34,608 nt of DNA. Origin: an uncultured Bacteroidales bacterium. GTDB lineage: Bacteria; Bacteroidota; Bacteroidia; Bacteroidales; UBA932. Of this stretch, positions 24,050-32,530 are shown one piece after another; the first letter of the stretch is position 1; every line of letters starts with the position of its first letter. Under the pieces are notes generated by a model that saw only the letters and a list, made by a program, of their open reading frames with translations, had not been told where the DNA came from and made no database searches. The translations under genes were made by a program, and so were the position numbers. The stretch is taken from positions 1 to 34,608 of the forward strand of contig CANBDX010000024.1 of the NCBI GenBank assembly GCA_947367315.1, in the 5' to 3' direction.

Positions 24050-27000
24050 ATGATAAAGAAATTGACAATCATTATAGCGGCAGCCATACTGGCGGGGTCA
24101 CACGCCCACGCACAGGGAATAGAACTCGACAGATTCTATACATTCGAATGCGACGATGTCCCTGCAACGATATCAGCCGGGAACGGAAGATTGTCCATAT
24201 CCGGCAAGCATTTCCGCGAAGGGGAACATTCTCTCAGATGGGACTTCTCCGAAAAGGATGTGCTTTCACTCAGACAGGACCTGATGTTTGAACACAAGGA
24301 CACGACAGGAAAGGATACATACCTTTCTTCATTCGTGTTCTGGGTCTATAATGAAAAACCTTTCAAGGAGAAGATGACCGTGGAGTTCCTTAAGGAAGGC
24401 AAGATATGCTCATGGTTCGAAATGGGCATGGATTTCACAGGATGGAGGGGAGCGTGCATTTCATATGAACGGGACATGCAGGGCTGTCCGGCAACAGGAA
24501 TGGACGAGATCCGGATGAGCTCTCCGGCAAGCGAAGGAACCATCTATATCGACCATCTGGTGACGGCTTCGAAAATAGACTCCAGATTTCAGTCGCCGGA
24601 CGTGCATCTACCTTTCGTGAACAAAGACACGAAGAACCACTGGCTTCTGGTATACCGGCATTCGCTGATGGAGCCGGACATCGAACTCACACCCCTTACA
24701 GACATGCAGGTTGCGGACATGGAGATCATGTCAGAACGTTTCAGAAGCACTCTTTATGAACCGAAGCCGTTCACGGCAGGAAGGATGGAGAAACTGAGAA
24801 AAGGCTTCGGATACTACAGGATTAGCTATGATGGTGACGGTGCCGTAACAGGACGTCCTATATTCATGGTACGCCATTCGGAAATATATGAGAGATTCTT
24901 CCCTAACTGGAGGAAGCAGATGTTTGCTCAGGACGGGAATGAATTCGATCCTTTCTTCGAGTTGATGAAGGCAGTAGCCATCGGATATTGCGATGCCAAG
25001 GAGCATGGAGACAAGGAGGAACTGAAAAGGATGTTCCTATCCATGTATGACTACATAACAGACCTCGGAGTCGCTGCCGGAAGCAGCTGGGGTTACTGTC
25101 ACCACTACGGCTACAATATCCGAGGACTATACCCCGCATATTTCCTCATGAAGGATGTGCTGAAGGAGGCTGGAAAGCTCAAGCAGGCGGAAGAGACCAT
25201 GTGCTGGTATGCCATAACCAATGAAGTTTATCCCAAACCGGCAAAAAACGGAATCGTAATAGACCAGTTCAACACCCATATGGAAGGGCGAATAGCCAGC
25301 ATGCTCATCATGGAGGACTCTCCGGAAAAGGTGCGCTACCTGCGTTCGTTCTCACGCTGGCTGGACTACGGATCACGGCCTTCGGACGGTCTGTCCGGAT
25401 CCTTCAAGACAGACGGCACATGCTTCCATCACTGCAACCACTACCCTGCCTATGCCACCGGAGGGCTTGACGGTGCAGTAAATGCCCTCTACTGCCTCAG
25501 CGGAACCGGCTTCAGGATATCCGAATACGCACACTCCACAATCAAGAACGTGCTCCTGACAATGAGGTTCTACTGCAATACACACCAATGGCCTCTGGTC
25601 CTGTCCGGAAGACATCCTAACGGAAAGAACAGGCTGGTTCCGATTCATTACGGACTCATGGCGAAGGCAGGAACCCCTGACGGCTCGTCCGCCATAGACA
25701 CAGAGATGGCAAAGGCCTTCCTCAGACTGACTGCTCCGCTGAAGAAAAAAAGCCGTTACGAAAAGAAGCTTGAAAAAGAGCTGCTTGCATCCGGAATCAC
25801 ACCCGAAGATACTCCACAGGGCAGCAAGTCTCTCGGATATGGATGTACACTTATCCACCGTCGCGGTAATTGGATGGCTGTATTCAGGGGACACAGCAGA
25901 TATATATGGACCTCGGAGCAGTATCTTAACGCCAATTTCTACGGGCGTCATCTCGGATACGGAGCACTGGAAATCATGACTGGGCCAGAGGGTGCACCGG
26001 TAACCCTTGCCACCAGCGGATGGAAAGAAAAGGGATTCGATTGGAACCGCATACCGGGAGCCACATACATCCACCAGCCTTTCGAAAAGCTCAGGGCAAA
26101 AGTGCTCAACGTGGATACATTCTCAGGATTCGAGGAGATGCTTTACTCTGACGAGGCTTTTGCCGGAGGACTGTCATCAGAGGGATGGAACGGCAACTTC
26201 GGCATGATCCTCCACGAACATGACAAATATGACGGAAGCATGCGCGCACGCAAGTCATACCACGTCGTGGATAATGTGATAGTCTGTCTAGGCAGCGACA
26301 TCACCAACACAGAGATCGGACGCAGCACCGAGACTGCAGTTTTCCAACTGTCAGCCGACACAGACCAGGACAAGGAACACTGGAGCAAGGCTTCTTCGTC
26401 TGACGTCACTTTCATCGACAGGAACTGCACTGGCTATTATATCGGCAAGGCTTCGCGTGGAAATGCGAAATTCATTGCAGCATATCCCCAGGTAACCGTA
26501 TGGGAGCGAAAGGAAGGTCAGTCGCAGGGAGACTGGGTATCGCTCGTAATCGATCATGGAAAGGCACCGGAAGGAGCATCTTATGAATATGCCGTAATGC
26601 CGGGAACTGACAGCAGATCGTTGAAGAAATTCTCACGCAACCCTTCATACAAGGTCCTCAGGCAGGACAGGAAGGCACATATCGTGGAATTTGACGCAGG
26701 AATAAGCTCATATGTGTTCTTCGAAAGGCCTGACTTCCGGCTTGACGGGGTGGTATGCAGCGCGGACACGTCATGTCTGGTGATGACCACACAGAAGAAA
26801 GACTATATGAACCTGTCTGTCGCACAGCCTGACCTCGCACTGTACAGAGGTGGAAGCGACGAACTCTTCGATAAGGAAGGGAAAAGAGTCGAGAGAAGCA
26901 TATATTCAAGACCTTGGAAAGACAGCCCGAGTCTTGAAATTCCTGTGAGCGTGACCCTCAAGGGATCATGGGATATTATCGAGGCTTCAGAATACGTATC

Positions 27001-27088
27001 CTCACGTCAGGAAAACGGAAATACCGTCATCACGGTAAGATGCTCGGAAGCCAGGAGTTATGACATACCGCTAAAGAAACAAAGATAA
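24050..27088 (+). CDS. Chondroitin sulfate ABC-type lyase (PL8)
   Basis: 1012 aa. Signal peptide MIKKLTIIIAAAILAGSHAHAQ; N-terminal carbohydrate-binding-like beta domain (to about 190, ending IYIDHLVTASKIDSRFQ); alpha-helical toroid (about 200-560) with DGTCFHHCNHYPAY and GRHP; then beta-sandwich domains with YIWTSEQYLNANFYGRHLG, GFDWNRIPGATYIH and EYAVMP. By alignment from memory with Proteus vulgaris chondroitinase ABC I, the catalytic residues are H461, Y468, R521 and E623, all present. It cleaves chondroitin, dermatan and probably hyaluronan chains by beta-elimination, leaving delta-4,5 unsaturated disaccharides. Length fits the Bacteroides homologues. It is first in an operon with the sulfatase, 3 bp apart, and divergent from the HTCS gene. 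Confidence 0.93.
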   Translation: MIKKLTIIIAAAILAGSHAHAQGIELDRFYTFECDDVPATISAGNGRLSISGKHFREGEHSLRWDFSEKDVLSLRQDLMFEHKDTTGKDTYLSSFVFWVYNEKPFKEKMTVEFLKEGKICSWFEMGMDFTGWRGACISYERDMQGCPATGMDEIRMSSPASEGTIYIDHLVTASKIDSRFQSPDVHLPFVNKDTKNHWLLVYRHSLMEPDIELTPLTDMQVADMEIMSERFRSTLYEPKPFTAGRMEKLRKGFGYYRISYDGDGAVTGRPIFMVRHSEIYERFFPNWRKQMFAQDGNEFDPFFELMKAVAIGYCDAKEHGDKEELKRMFLSMYDYITDLGVAAGSSWGYCHHYGYNIRGLYPAYFLMKDVLKEAGKLKQAEETMCWYAITNEVYPKPAKNGIVIDQFNTHMEGRIASMLIMEDSPEKVRYLRSFSRWLDYGSRPSDGLSGSFKTDGTCFHHCNHYPAYATGGLDGAVNALYCLSGTGFRISEYAHSTIKNVLLTMRFYCNTHQWPLVLSGRHPNGKNRLVPIHYGLMAKAGTPDGSSAIDTEMAKAFLRLTAPLKKKSRYEKKLEKELLASGITPEDTPQGSKSLGYGCTLIHRRGNWMAVFRGHSRYIWTSEQYLNANFYGRHLGYGALEIMTGPEGAPVTLATSGWKEKGFDWNRIPGATYIHQPFEKLRAKVLNVDTFSGFEEMLYSDEAFAGGLSSEGWNGNFGMILHEHDKYDGSMRARKSYHVVDNVIVCLGSDITNTEIGRSTETAVFQLSADTDQDKEHWSKASSSDVTFIDRNCTGYYIGKASRGNAKFIAAYPQVTVWERKEGQSQGDWVSLVIDHGKAPEGASYEYAVMPGTDSRSLKKFSRNPSYKVLRQDRKAHIVEFDAGISSYVFFERPDFRLDGVVCSADTSCLVMTTQKKDYMNLSVAQPDLALYRGGSDELFDKEGKRVERSIYSRPWKDSPSLEIPVSVTLKGSWDIIEASEYVSSRQENGNTVITVRCSEARSYDIPLKKQR

Positions 27089-27091
27089 AAT

Positions 27092-28693
27092 ATGAAGAAA
27101 ATGAACATCTCAGCCAAGGGAATTGCATCCTTCTCGCTTATGGCAGGAGCTACCCTAGGCCTTGGCTCATGTAAGGAAAACGAGCGCCCAAACTTCCTTA
27201 TCATCCTGGCAGATGATTTCGGAGGAATGGACACCGGAGCTTGTGGAAGCACATATTACGAGACCCCAAACATCGACCGCATCGCGGCTGAAGGCATCCA
27301 TTTCACTGACGGATATGCGGCATGCAATGTGTCCAGCCCTACCAGGGCATCTCTCATGACCGGAATGTACACTCCATGTCACGGAATTACCGACTGGATC
27401 GGCTCTCCTTCCGGGGAGGCATGGCGCAAGAAGGGATGGCACAACATGATGCTTCCTCCTGAGTACGAGCACAACCTCGACACCGAGAAGTTCCTATGCC
27501 TTCCTCAGGCACTCAAGGATGCCGGATACAGCACCTTCATGGCAGGAAAATGGCATCTCGGAGACCGCACCACCCCGGAAATGGCAGGTTTCGAAATCAA
27601 CAAGGGAGGCTATCATGCCGGACAGCCTAAGGGCGGATACTTCTCACCATATCAGAACCCTAAGCTTGAAGACGGCCCTGACGGGGAAAATCTTTCGATG
27701 CGTCTGGCTCAGGAGACCAACGCATTCATTGAGAATCATCTCAAAGAGAATGGTGACAGGAAACCATTCATGGCATATCTCTCATTCTATGCCACCCATA
27801 CCCCTGTAGAGACCACCAAAGAGAACTGGGAATATTTCCGCCAGAAAGCCATAGACAATCCGGTGACAGACCGCGAAGCGTTCAAACTGGACGGAAACTG
27901 GACAGTGGCGCAGATACAGGATAATCCTCTATACGCCGGTCTTGTAAGACAGATGGACGATGCAGTAGGCTGTGTGATGCAGAGACTCAAGGAACTCGGA
28001 GCGGATAAGAACACCATAGTCATATTCATGTCGGACAACGGAGGATTCGCATCATTGGGATGGTTCTCCACCTCAAACTACCCTTATCGGGGAGGCAAGT
28101 CATACCAGTGGGAAGGCGGCACACGAATTCCGTTCTTCATCTATGCTCCTATGGCAAAGGATAACGGGCGCAAATGCATGACCCCTGTAAACACAGTAGA
28201 TATCTACCCTACTCTCCTGGACTACGCTCAGGTGGAATGTCCTGATGTGGACGGTGTCTCTCTCAGGCCTGTCATAGAAGGCGGTGATATTGAGGAGCGT
28301 CCTATGTTCTGGCATTATCCTCACTACGGAGGCTCTGGCGGAGACCCTACTTCAATCATCAGAGACGGTGACTGGAAACTTATCTACTACCATGAAGACG
28401 GCCATTGCGAACTATACAACCTCCGGGAAGACATGATGGAACAGCACGATGTCATTGCGGACAATGCCCGGAAGGCAGAAGACATGAGGATCAGCCTCAT
28501 GCAATGGCTCAAGGACAGCGGAGCAAGAATGCCGGTACCAGACCCTGAATACAATCCTGATGAAAGGCAGAAGTTCCTGAAAAAAGAACGCAAGAAGATA
28601 CTTGACGAGCAGAACAGGAAAAGGGATGCCAGGCTCAAGGACGACTACCAGCCGGACAAGACCTGGTGGGGCAGTCAGGCAATAGACGACTAG
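27092..28693 (+). CDS. S-type lipoprotein sulfatase (family S1), probably GAG-specific
   Basis: 533 aa. The N-terminus ends in a lipobox, LGLGSC with C27. The metal-binding aspartates are at LADDFGG (D41, D42) and the formylglycine motif is S81-S-P-T-R in NVSSPTRASLMTG. The oxidisable residue is therefore Ser, requiring an anaerobic sulfatase-maturating enzyme that is not in this window. Further S1 features are GKWHLG, SFYATHTP and FMSDNGG, and a basic C-terminal tail. Its immediate linkage to the PL8 lyase (3-bp gap) points to sulfated chondroitin/dermatan oligosaccharides; which position is hydrolysed (2-O, 4-O or 6-O) and whether it is endo or exo cannot be read from sequence. The lipid anchor suggests the outer membrane, periplasmic or surface face. 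Confidence 0.92.
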   Translation: MKKMNISAKGIASFSLMAGATLGLGSCKENERPNFLIILADDFGGMDTGACGSTYYETPNIDRIAAEGIHFTDGYAACNVSSPTRASLMTGMYTPCHGITDWIGSPSGEAWRKKGWHNMMLPPEYEHNLDTEKFLCLPQALKDAGYSTFMAGKWHLGDRTTPEMAGFEINKGGYHAGQPKGGYFSPYQNPKLEDGPDGENLSMRLAQETNAFIENHLKENGDRKPFMAYLSFYATHTPVETTKENWEYFRQKAIDNPVTDREAFKLDGNWTVAQIQDNPLYAGLVRQMDDAVGCVMQRLKELGADKNTIVIFMSDNGGFASLGWFSTSNYPYRGGKSYQWEGGTRIPFFIYAPMAKDNGRKCMTPVNTVDIYPTLLDYAQVECPDVDGVSLRPVIEGGDIEERPMFWHYPHYGGSGGDPTSIIRDGDWKLIYYHEDGHCELYNLREDMMEQHDVIADNARKAEDMRISLMQWLKDSGARMPVPDPEYNPDERQKFLKKERKKILDEQNRKRDARLKDDYQPDKTWWGSQAIDD

Positions 28694-28715
28694 GAACTAA
28701 GACCTGACAATATAC

Positions 28716-28758
28716 AAAAACCTCCGGCATGGCTTTCAACAAGCTGCCGGAGGTTTTT
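28716..28758. terminator. Terminator between the sulfatase and the 741-aa gene
   Basis: AAAAACCTCCGGCA / TGCCGGAGGTTTTT, a perfect 14-bp stem with A- and T-rich flanks. It can serve both convergent genes. Confidence 0.92.
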
Positions 28759-28775
28759 AATTATAGTCAAGAGCA

Positions 28776-31001
28776 TTACTCCACTACCACAACGGTGGTG
28801 TCTGCTGCTACTTCAACTTCCACGACTTCCTCTACTACTTCCGTCTTCTCAAACCAAGGAAGCGGAGAAGGGAACCCTGCCCATGCGAAGAGGTTGCCGA
28901 GCCAGAGGCCTACAAGCACCGTTGCAATGCTTGCAATGGAGATGCACCACTTCTTCCAAGGTGCAAGACCCTTTCTTGCATATGGGTCCTTCAGCTTGAG
29001 TTTCGGATACTTAGCAACATCCGTGAGGGTCTCTCCGAAAGGAATGCTGATCTTGGATGCCGCATTGACAGCCCAACCGTTGGCATTCAGGAGAGGTGCG
29101 ATGTTGCGGCGGCGGAGCTTGAGCCATGCCATCACCATTGCCGGTCCTGAGATTACAAGCAGCACACCCACGAACGCGAGGATGACCTGCCACCAGGCAA
29201 GTGCGAAGATGCCTTTTGCAAGAGCTGCAACAGCCGAGCCGATCATGCCCAGAGCCATACCTATGGCAGCGAAGATACCGGCGAATTTTCCGATGTCGAA
29301 GGCCTGAGGAGCTGCCGGAGCCGAGCCGTCTGCAGGGGCTGCCTTAGGAGCAGCATTGATCTTTGCAGTGGCGTCGCTCATGATCTTGGCATCCTTGTCA
29401 GCCGCACTCTTGCTTATGAGATTTTCGATAGCTGTGGCCATCCTGCGGTAAGGAGACCAGAACGACTGTGCAATGCTGATAGGATTGTCGATGATCTTTG
29501 TAATTACCGCATCCCATTCCACGCCTGCATTGTCATAATAGACAGCATTCTTTCCTACCATCAGGTCTCCTACATCGCCCACCGTCACAGCCGCCACGAT
29601 GGAGATCTTGCCGGCCTGAGTCTTGGTGGTGCAGTCGCAGTAAACCAGATACATTCCGCTGGAAGGAGCCATTGCATTGTGCTTGCCGGCATCGGCCACA
29701 GGCATACAGAAATGACATTCCCTCTGGTCGATGATGAGTCTTCCGGACTGGAATATAGCCTTCTCCTTCTTATTATAGAAATCCTGAAGAGTAACGAAGT
29801 TTCTGAGCAGACGGTAGAAGTCGCGGTAAACATGGAGGAACTTGGTCACAGTGTCGATATTTTCGGCCTCCTCCTTGAGTGCTGCATCCTGAGCCACGAG
29901 TGCAAGGAGAGATTCCTTGCGGTTCTGCTCGAGAAGGGTCTTCACTGCATCAAGGCCGAGACCTTCCACTGCAGCTCCTGCCTTGGCAGCCTTCCATGAT
30001 GTATATGCAGCGAATTTCGCTCCGATGGCGGCCCAGTCAGCCTCAGTGAGCACCTTGGCGCCTGGCTCTACTGCAATTGCCTTCAATGTCTCGAACTGAG
30101 CGGCCCATGCAGGGTTCACCGGCTCAGAGAGGTCGATTTCGGCTTTTCCTGTCACGCGCGCTATAGGATATGAAGCGATCTCGTCAGTCTTGCCTGTGAG
30201 GTTATCCGCGCTGATGGCCTGGATGCTTGCCGTCTGCACGTCAAGAGATGCAGTGCTGTCAGGAGAGAAGGCAGCAAGCTTCGAACGCACGAAGAAATCC
30301 TTCACCTTCGCATCAAGAGCATTATATGCAGCAATGGCGGCATCAGTCCTGTCCCCGTAAGGAGCCTCTACAGTGGCCTCGTTCCATGCCACGTAATCCG
30401 CGAGAGCCTTATAGAATGCCTCTACGAGATCGGCATTTACGCCCATTGCGCCGCTTCTGTCAGCCACGCCGCCAAGACATGTCACAGCGGCAGCCACAGC
30501 AGCCTTATCGGCAGCATCTTCAGCAGTAGCCTCGGTGATGACTCCATCTCCGTTGAAACGGGTCTTGGCAAAGATTGCAGCATTGTCAGCTGTGTCTGCT
30601 ATAGAGATTACAGTACCTTCCTTGCCGAGGTTCTCAAGAATCTGCTTTGCTGAGTTGTAGAGTTTCTTTCCGGTATCAGAGTCTGTATTGATATCCTTGA
30701 TGTCGATGCTGTCCTTGCCTTCGAGAAGAAGGTCGGCATCATTCAGAAGTCCGGTAATCCATTTTGATGTGCAGATGACATCATTGATACGAAGCTTTCC
30801 ATCTGAATCGCAGTCCATGTAGGAGAGACTCTTCTCATCGATCTCCAATCCCTTCACCGGACAAGAGAGGACAGTCCACATCTTAGGGTCAAGTTCAGAA
30901 AGATGAGCGATATCCTCGCCCTTTGTGATCTTCACGCGTGAGGTGCCCCCGATATTATCGAAGTCCCACTTGTACTTTTTGTCTTTGGTCAGTAGTGCCA
31001 T
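28776..31001 (-). CDS. Unrecognised large membrane protein with EF-hand-like loop, 741 aa
   Basis: No known domain is recognised with confidence. The N-terminus (MALLTKDKKYKWDFDNIGG) has no signal peptide. Residues 63-74 (DCDSDGKLRIND) fit a canonical EF-hand or dockerin-type calcium loop; a degenerate second one is FNGDGVITE near 150. A long Ala-rich helical stretch follows (about 160-420), then a domain with RECHFC and YCDC, possibly metal binding. About two or three hydrophobic helices lie roughly at 570-635 and another near 685-705, with a Pro/Ala-rich linker before them. The C-terminal tail is acidic and Val/Glu-rich (EVVEEVVEVEV). It is the last gene of a minus-strand group with the 486-aa protein and SLC13 transporter. 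It probably has a large cytosolic N-terminal part anchored by C-terminal helices. Confidence 0.85.
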   Translation of the reverse strand: MALLTKDKKYKWDFDNIGGTSRVKITKGEDIAHLSELDPKMWTVLSCPVKGLEIDEKSLSYMDCDSDGKLRINDVICTSKWITGLLNDADLLLEGKDSIDIKDINTDSDTGKKLYNSAKQILENLGKEGTVISIADTADNAAIFAKTRFNGDGVITEATAEDAADKAAVAAAVTCLGGVADRSGAMGVNADLVEAFYKALADYVAWNEATVEAPYGDRTDAAIAAYNALDAKVKDFFVRSKLAAFSPDSTASLDVQTASIQAISADNLTGKTDEIASYPIARVTGKAEIDLSEPVNPAWAAQFETLKAIAVEPGAKVLTEADWAAIGAKFAAYTSWKAAKAGAAVEGLGLDAVKTLLEQNRKESLLALVAQDAALKEEAENIDTVTKFLHVYRDFYRLLRNFVTLQDFYNKKEKAIFQSGRLIIDQRECHFCMPVADAGKHNAMAPSSGMYLVYCDCTTKTQAGKISIVAAVTVGDVGDLMVGKNAVYYDNAGVEWDAVITKIIDNPISIAQSFWSPYRRMATAIENLISKSAADKDAKIMSDATAKINAAPKAAPADGSAPAAPQAFDIGKFAGIFAAIGMALGMIGSAVAALAKGIFALAWWQVILAFVGVLLVISGPAMVMAWLKLRRRNIAPLLNANGWAVNAASKISIPFGETLTDVAKYPKLKLKDPYARKGLAPWKKWCISIASIATVLVGLWLGNLFAWAGFPSPLPWFEKTEVVEEVVEVEVAADTTVVVVE

Positions 31002-31066
31002 ATCTTAAATGATTAATTATCCGCAAGATTTTCGAAATCATGCGAATTTAATCATTTTTTTTGATA

Positions 31067-32527
31067 CTACATCCTCCGGACGTCCTGAACTCCGTTGCGG
31101 GTCATGGTTATACGGAAGTGGTGGTATTCGACTGAGCCGTCGTGCTGAAGCTGGAAGACTATATTTACATAGTATATCTTCTGAACATCTATGCATCGGA
31201 TATCTCCGTTCTCATCGACCATATCGACCGGCACCTGAGGGTTGTCCATCTTCTGGGTGAAGCGGGTCAGGTGGAGGCGCATGATTTCATTGACTCCGCG
31301 CATAGGGTACTCGTCCACCGATTTGAGAACCACATCATCTATAGTCAGATGCTTGCGGTATAGAAGGATCTTCTCTTCGAACACGCGAGGCTCATCCTCC
31401 ACCGAGGAAGCATTGTTCCGCAAGGCCATCACCTCCTGAGGGGTGCGGGACATGGATATGAAGTCGAATCCTTCCTTCATCTGCCCCACCTTGGTCTTTC
31501 CGATGACGATGCTGGCCTTCTTGTCGTAGTATTTATTGCCGAGCCTGTGCGCGAAATAGTAGCGCAAAAGGTCCTTGATGCGGTCCTTAAGCATATAGCT
31601 GACTACGAGGACTACAAAAAGAGGCCAGGTGATGTTGCCGTATTTCATCTGGCTGTACCATCCTACCGCCGTAGCGAAAATCATCGCCACACCTGCAGCT
31701 ATGCTGTAATATATCTGCTGCACGGCCACCCCGTCCTTTTTCTTGTCCAGACGTATGTAAAGTTCGCTCTCGATGAACTTCTTCAGCATGCCGTGATGAT
31801 AGACGAGCTGGCGGTCATGTTCCGGATCATTGTGGAGAATGCCGTAATCGTTGGACACCTTGTAGCGTCTTTCGGACATGATGAGTTCCATGAATCCCTT
31901 TCGGATGTCTGCATATGCCGCCGGATTCATGGAGGAGTCTATGGCGCGGATTATCCTTGTGGTCCGGAGTTCCACAACATGGCTCATAAACTCGTCACAT
32001 AGACGGAAGTAGCTGCGGGTCTTGTCTGAGACTGTCGGAACATCTATAATCTGATACAACGCACGGAATTTCTTCAGGATTTCCGAAGATGACTTCACAT
32101 AGTCCTCCACAAGATACCCCGCCGAATCAAGGGAGCGTGCCGCACGGATATGGGCAGCCTGATCACGCAGTGCGCTTTTGAATATGGCTGCGAACATCTT
32201 GAGATGATACTCGTAGGCATCCAGATCTGTCTGCTGATGACTGCCGACGACATTTTCCAGAGCCTGACGGAGAATAGTCAACGGTTTGGAAGTGTCCTGA
32301 GCGATATCGCGAAGAAGATAGACAGGAGTAATCAGACGGACATTGGACTTGATATCGCGATAGAACTGCTTTTTTCCGTAGTTCTCCGGATTGATATCCA
32401 GACTGTTGGGCACGAATATCCATGCGTTTACGGAGAAGTCGTCACGGATTCCGTCCTCGCAGCAGTCGAATCCGAATTTGAACTCGACCGAGAAATTATC
32501 GTGTTTTTTCGCCTGTATTGAAATCAT
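31067..32527 (-). CDS. Unrecognised membrane protein, 486 aa
   Basis: No family is recognised. It starts MISIQAKKHDNFSVEFKFGFD without a signal peptide. The first half is mostly helical and charged (e.g. FRALYQIIDVPT, IRAIDSSMNPAAYADIRKGF). Two closely spaced membrane helices (about 272-315, IAAGVAMIFATAVGWY and WPLFVVLVVSYML) form a hairpin that would leave both ends in the cytosol. The C-terminal half is beta-rich (LLYRKHLTIDDVVLKSVDEY, KIYYVNIVFQLQHDGSVEYH) and may bind a partner or nucleotide. It begins 3 bp after the SLC13 stop, so the two are almost surely co-transcribed. The 741-aa gene follows 65 bp downstream. Confidence 0.85.
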   Translation of the reverse strand: MISIQAKKHDNFSVEFKFGFDCCEDGIRDDFSVNAWIFVPNSLDINPENYGKKQFYRDIKSNVRLITPVYLLRDIAQDTSKPLTILRQALENVVGSHQQTDLDAYEYHLKMFAAIFKSALRDQAAHIRAARSLDSAGYLVEDYVKSSSEILKKFRALYQIIDVPTVSDKTRSYFRLCDEFMSHVVELRTTRIIRAIDSSMNPAAYADIRKGFMELIMSERRYKVSNDYGILHNDPEHDRQLVYHHGMLKKFIESELYIRLDKKKDGVAVQQIYYSIAAGVAMIFATAVGWYSQMKYGNITWPLFVVLVVSYMLKDRIKDLLRYYFAHRLGNKYYDKKASIVIGKTKVGQMKEGFDFISMSRTPQEVMALRNNASSVEDEPRVFEEKILLYRKHLTIDDVVLKSVDEYPMRGVNEIMRLHLTRFTQKMDNPQVPVDMVDENGDIRCIDVQKIYYVNIVFQLQHDGSVEYHHFRITMTRNGVQDVRRM

Positions 32528-32530
32528 ATC

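Noticed and set aside
30227-30529. 100-aa Arg/Gln-rich plus-strand ORF
   Set aside because: Shadow of the Ala-rich region of the 741-aa gene, with extreme composition.
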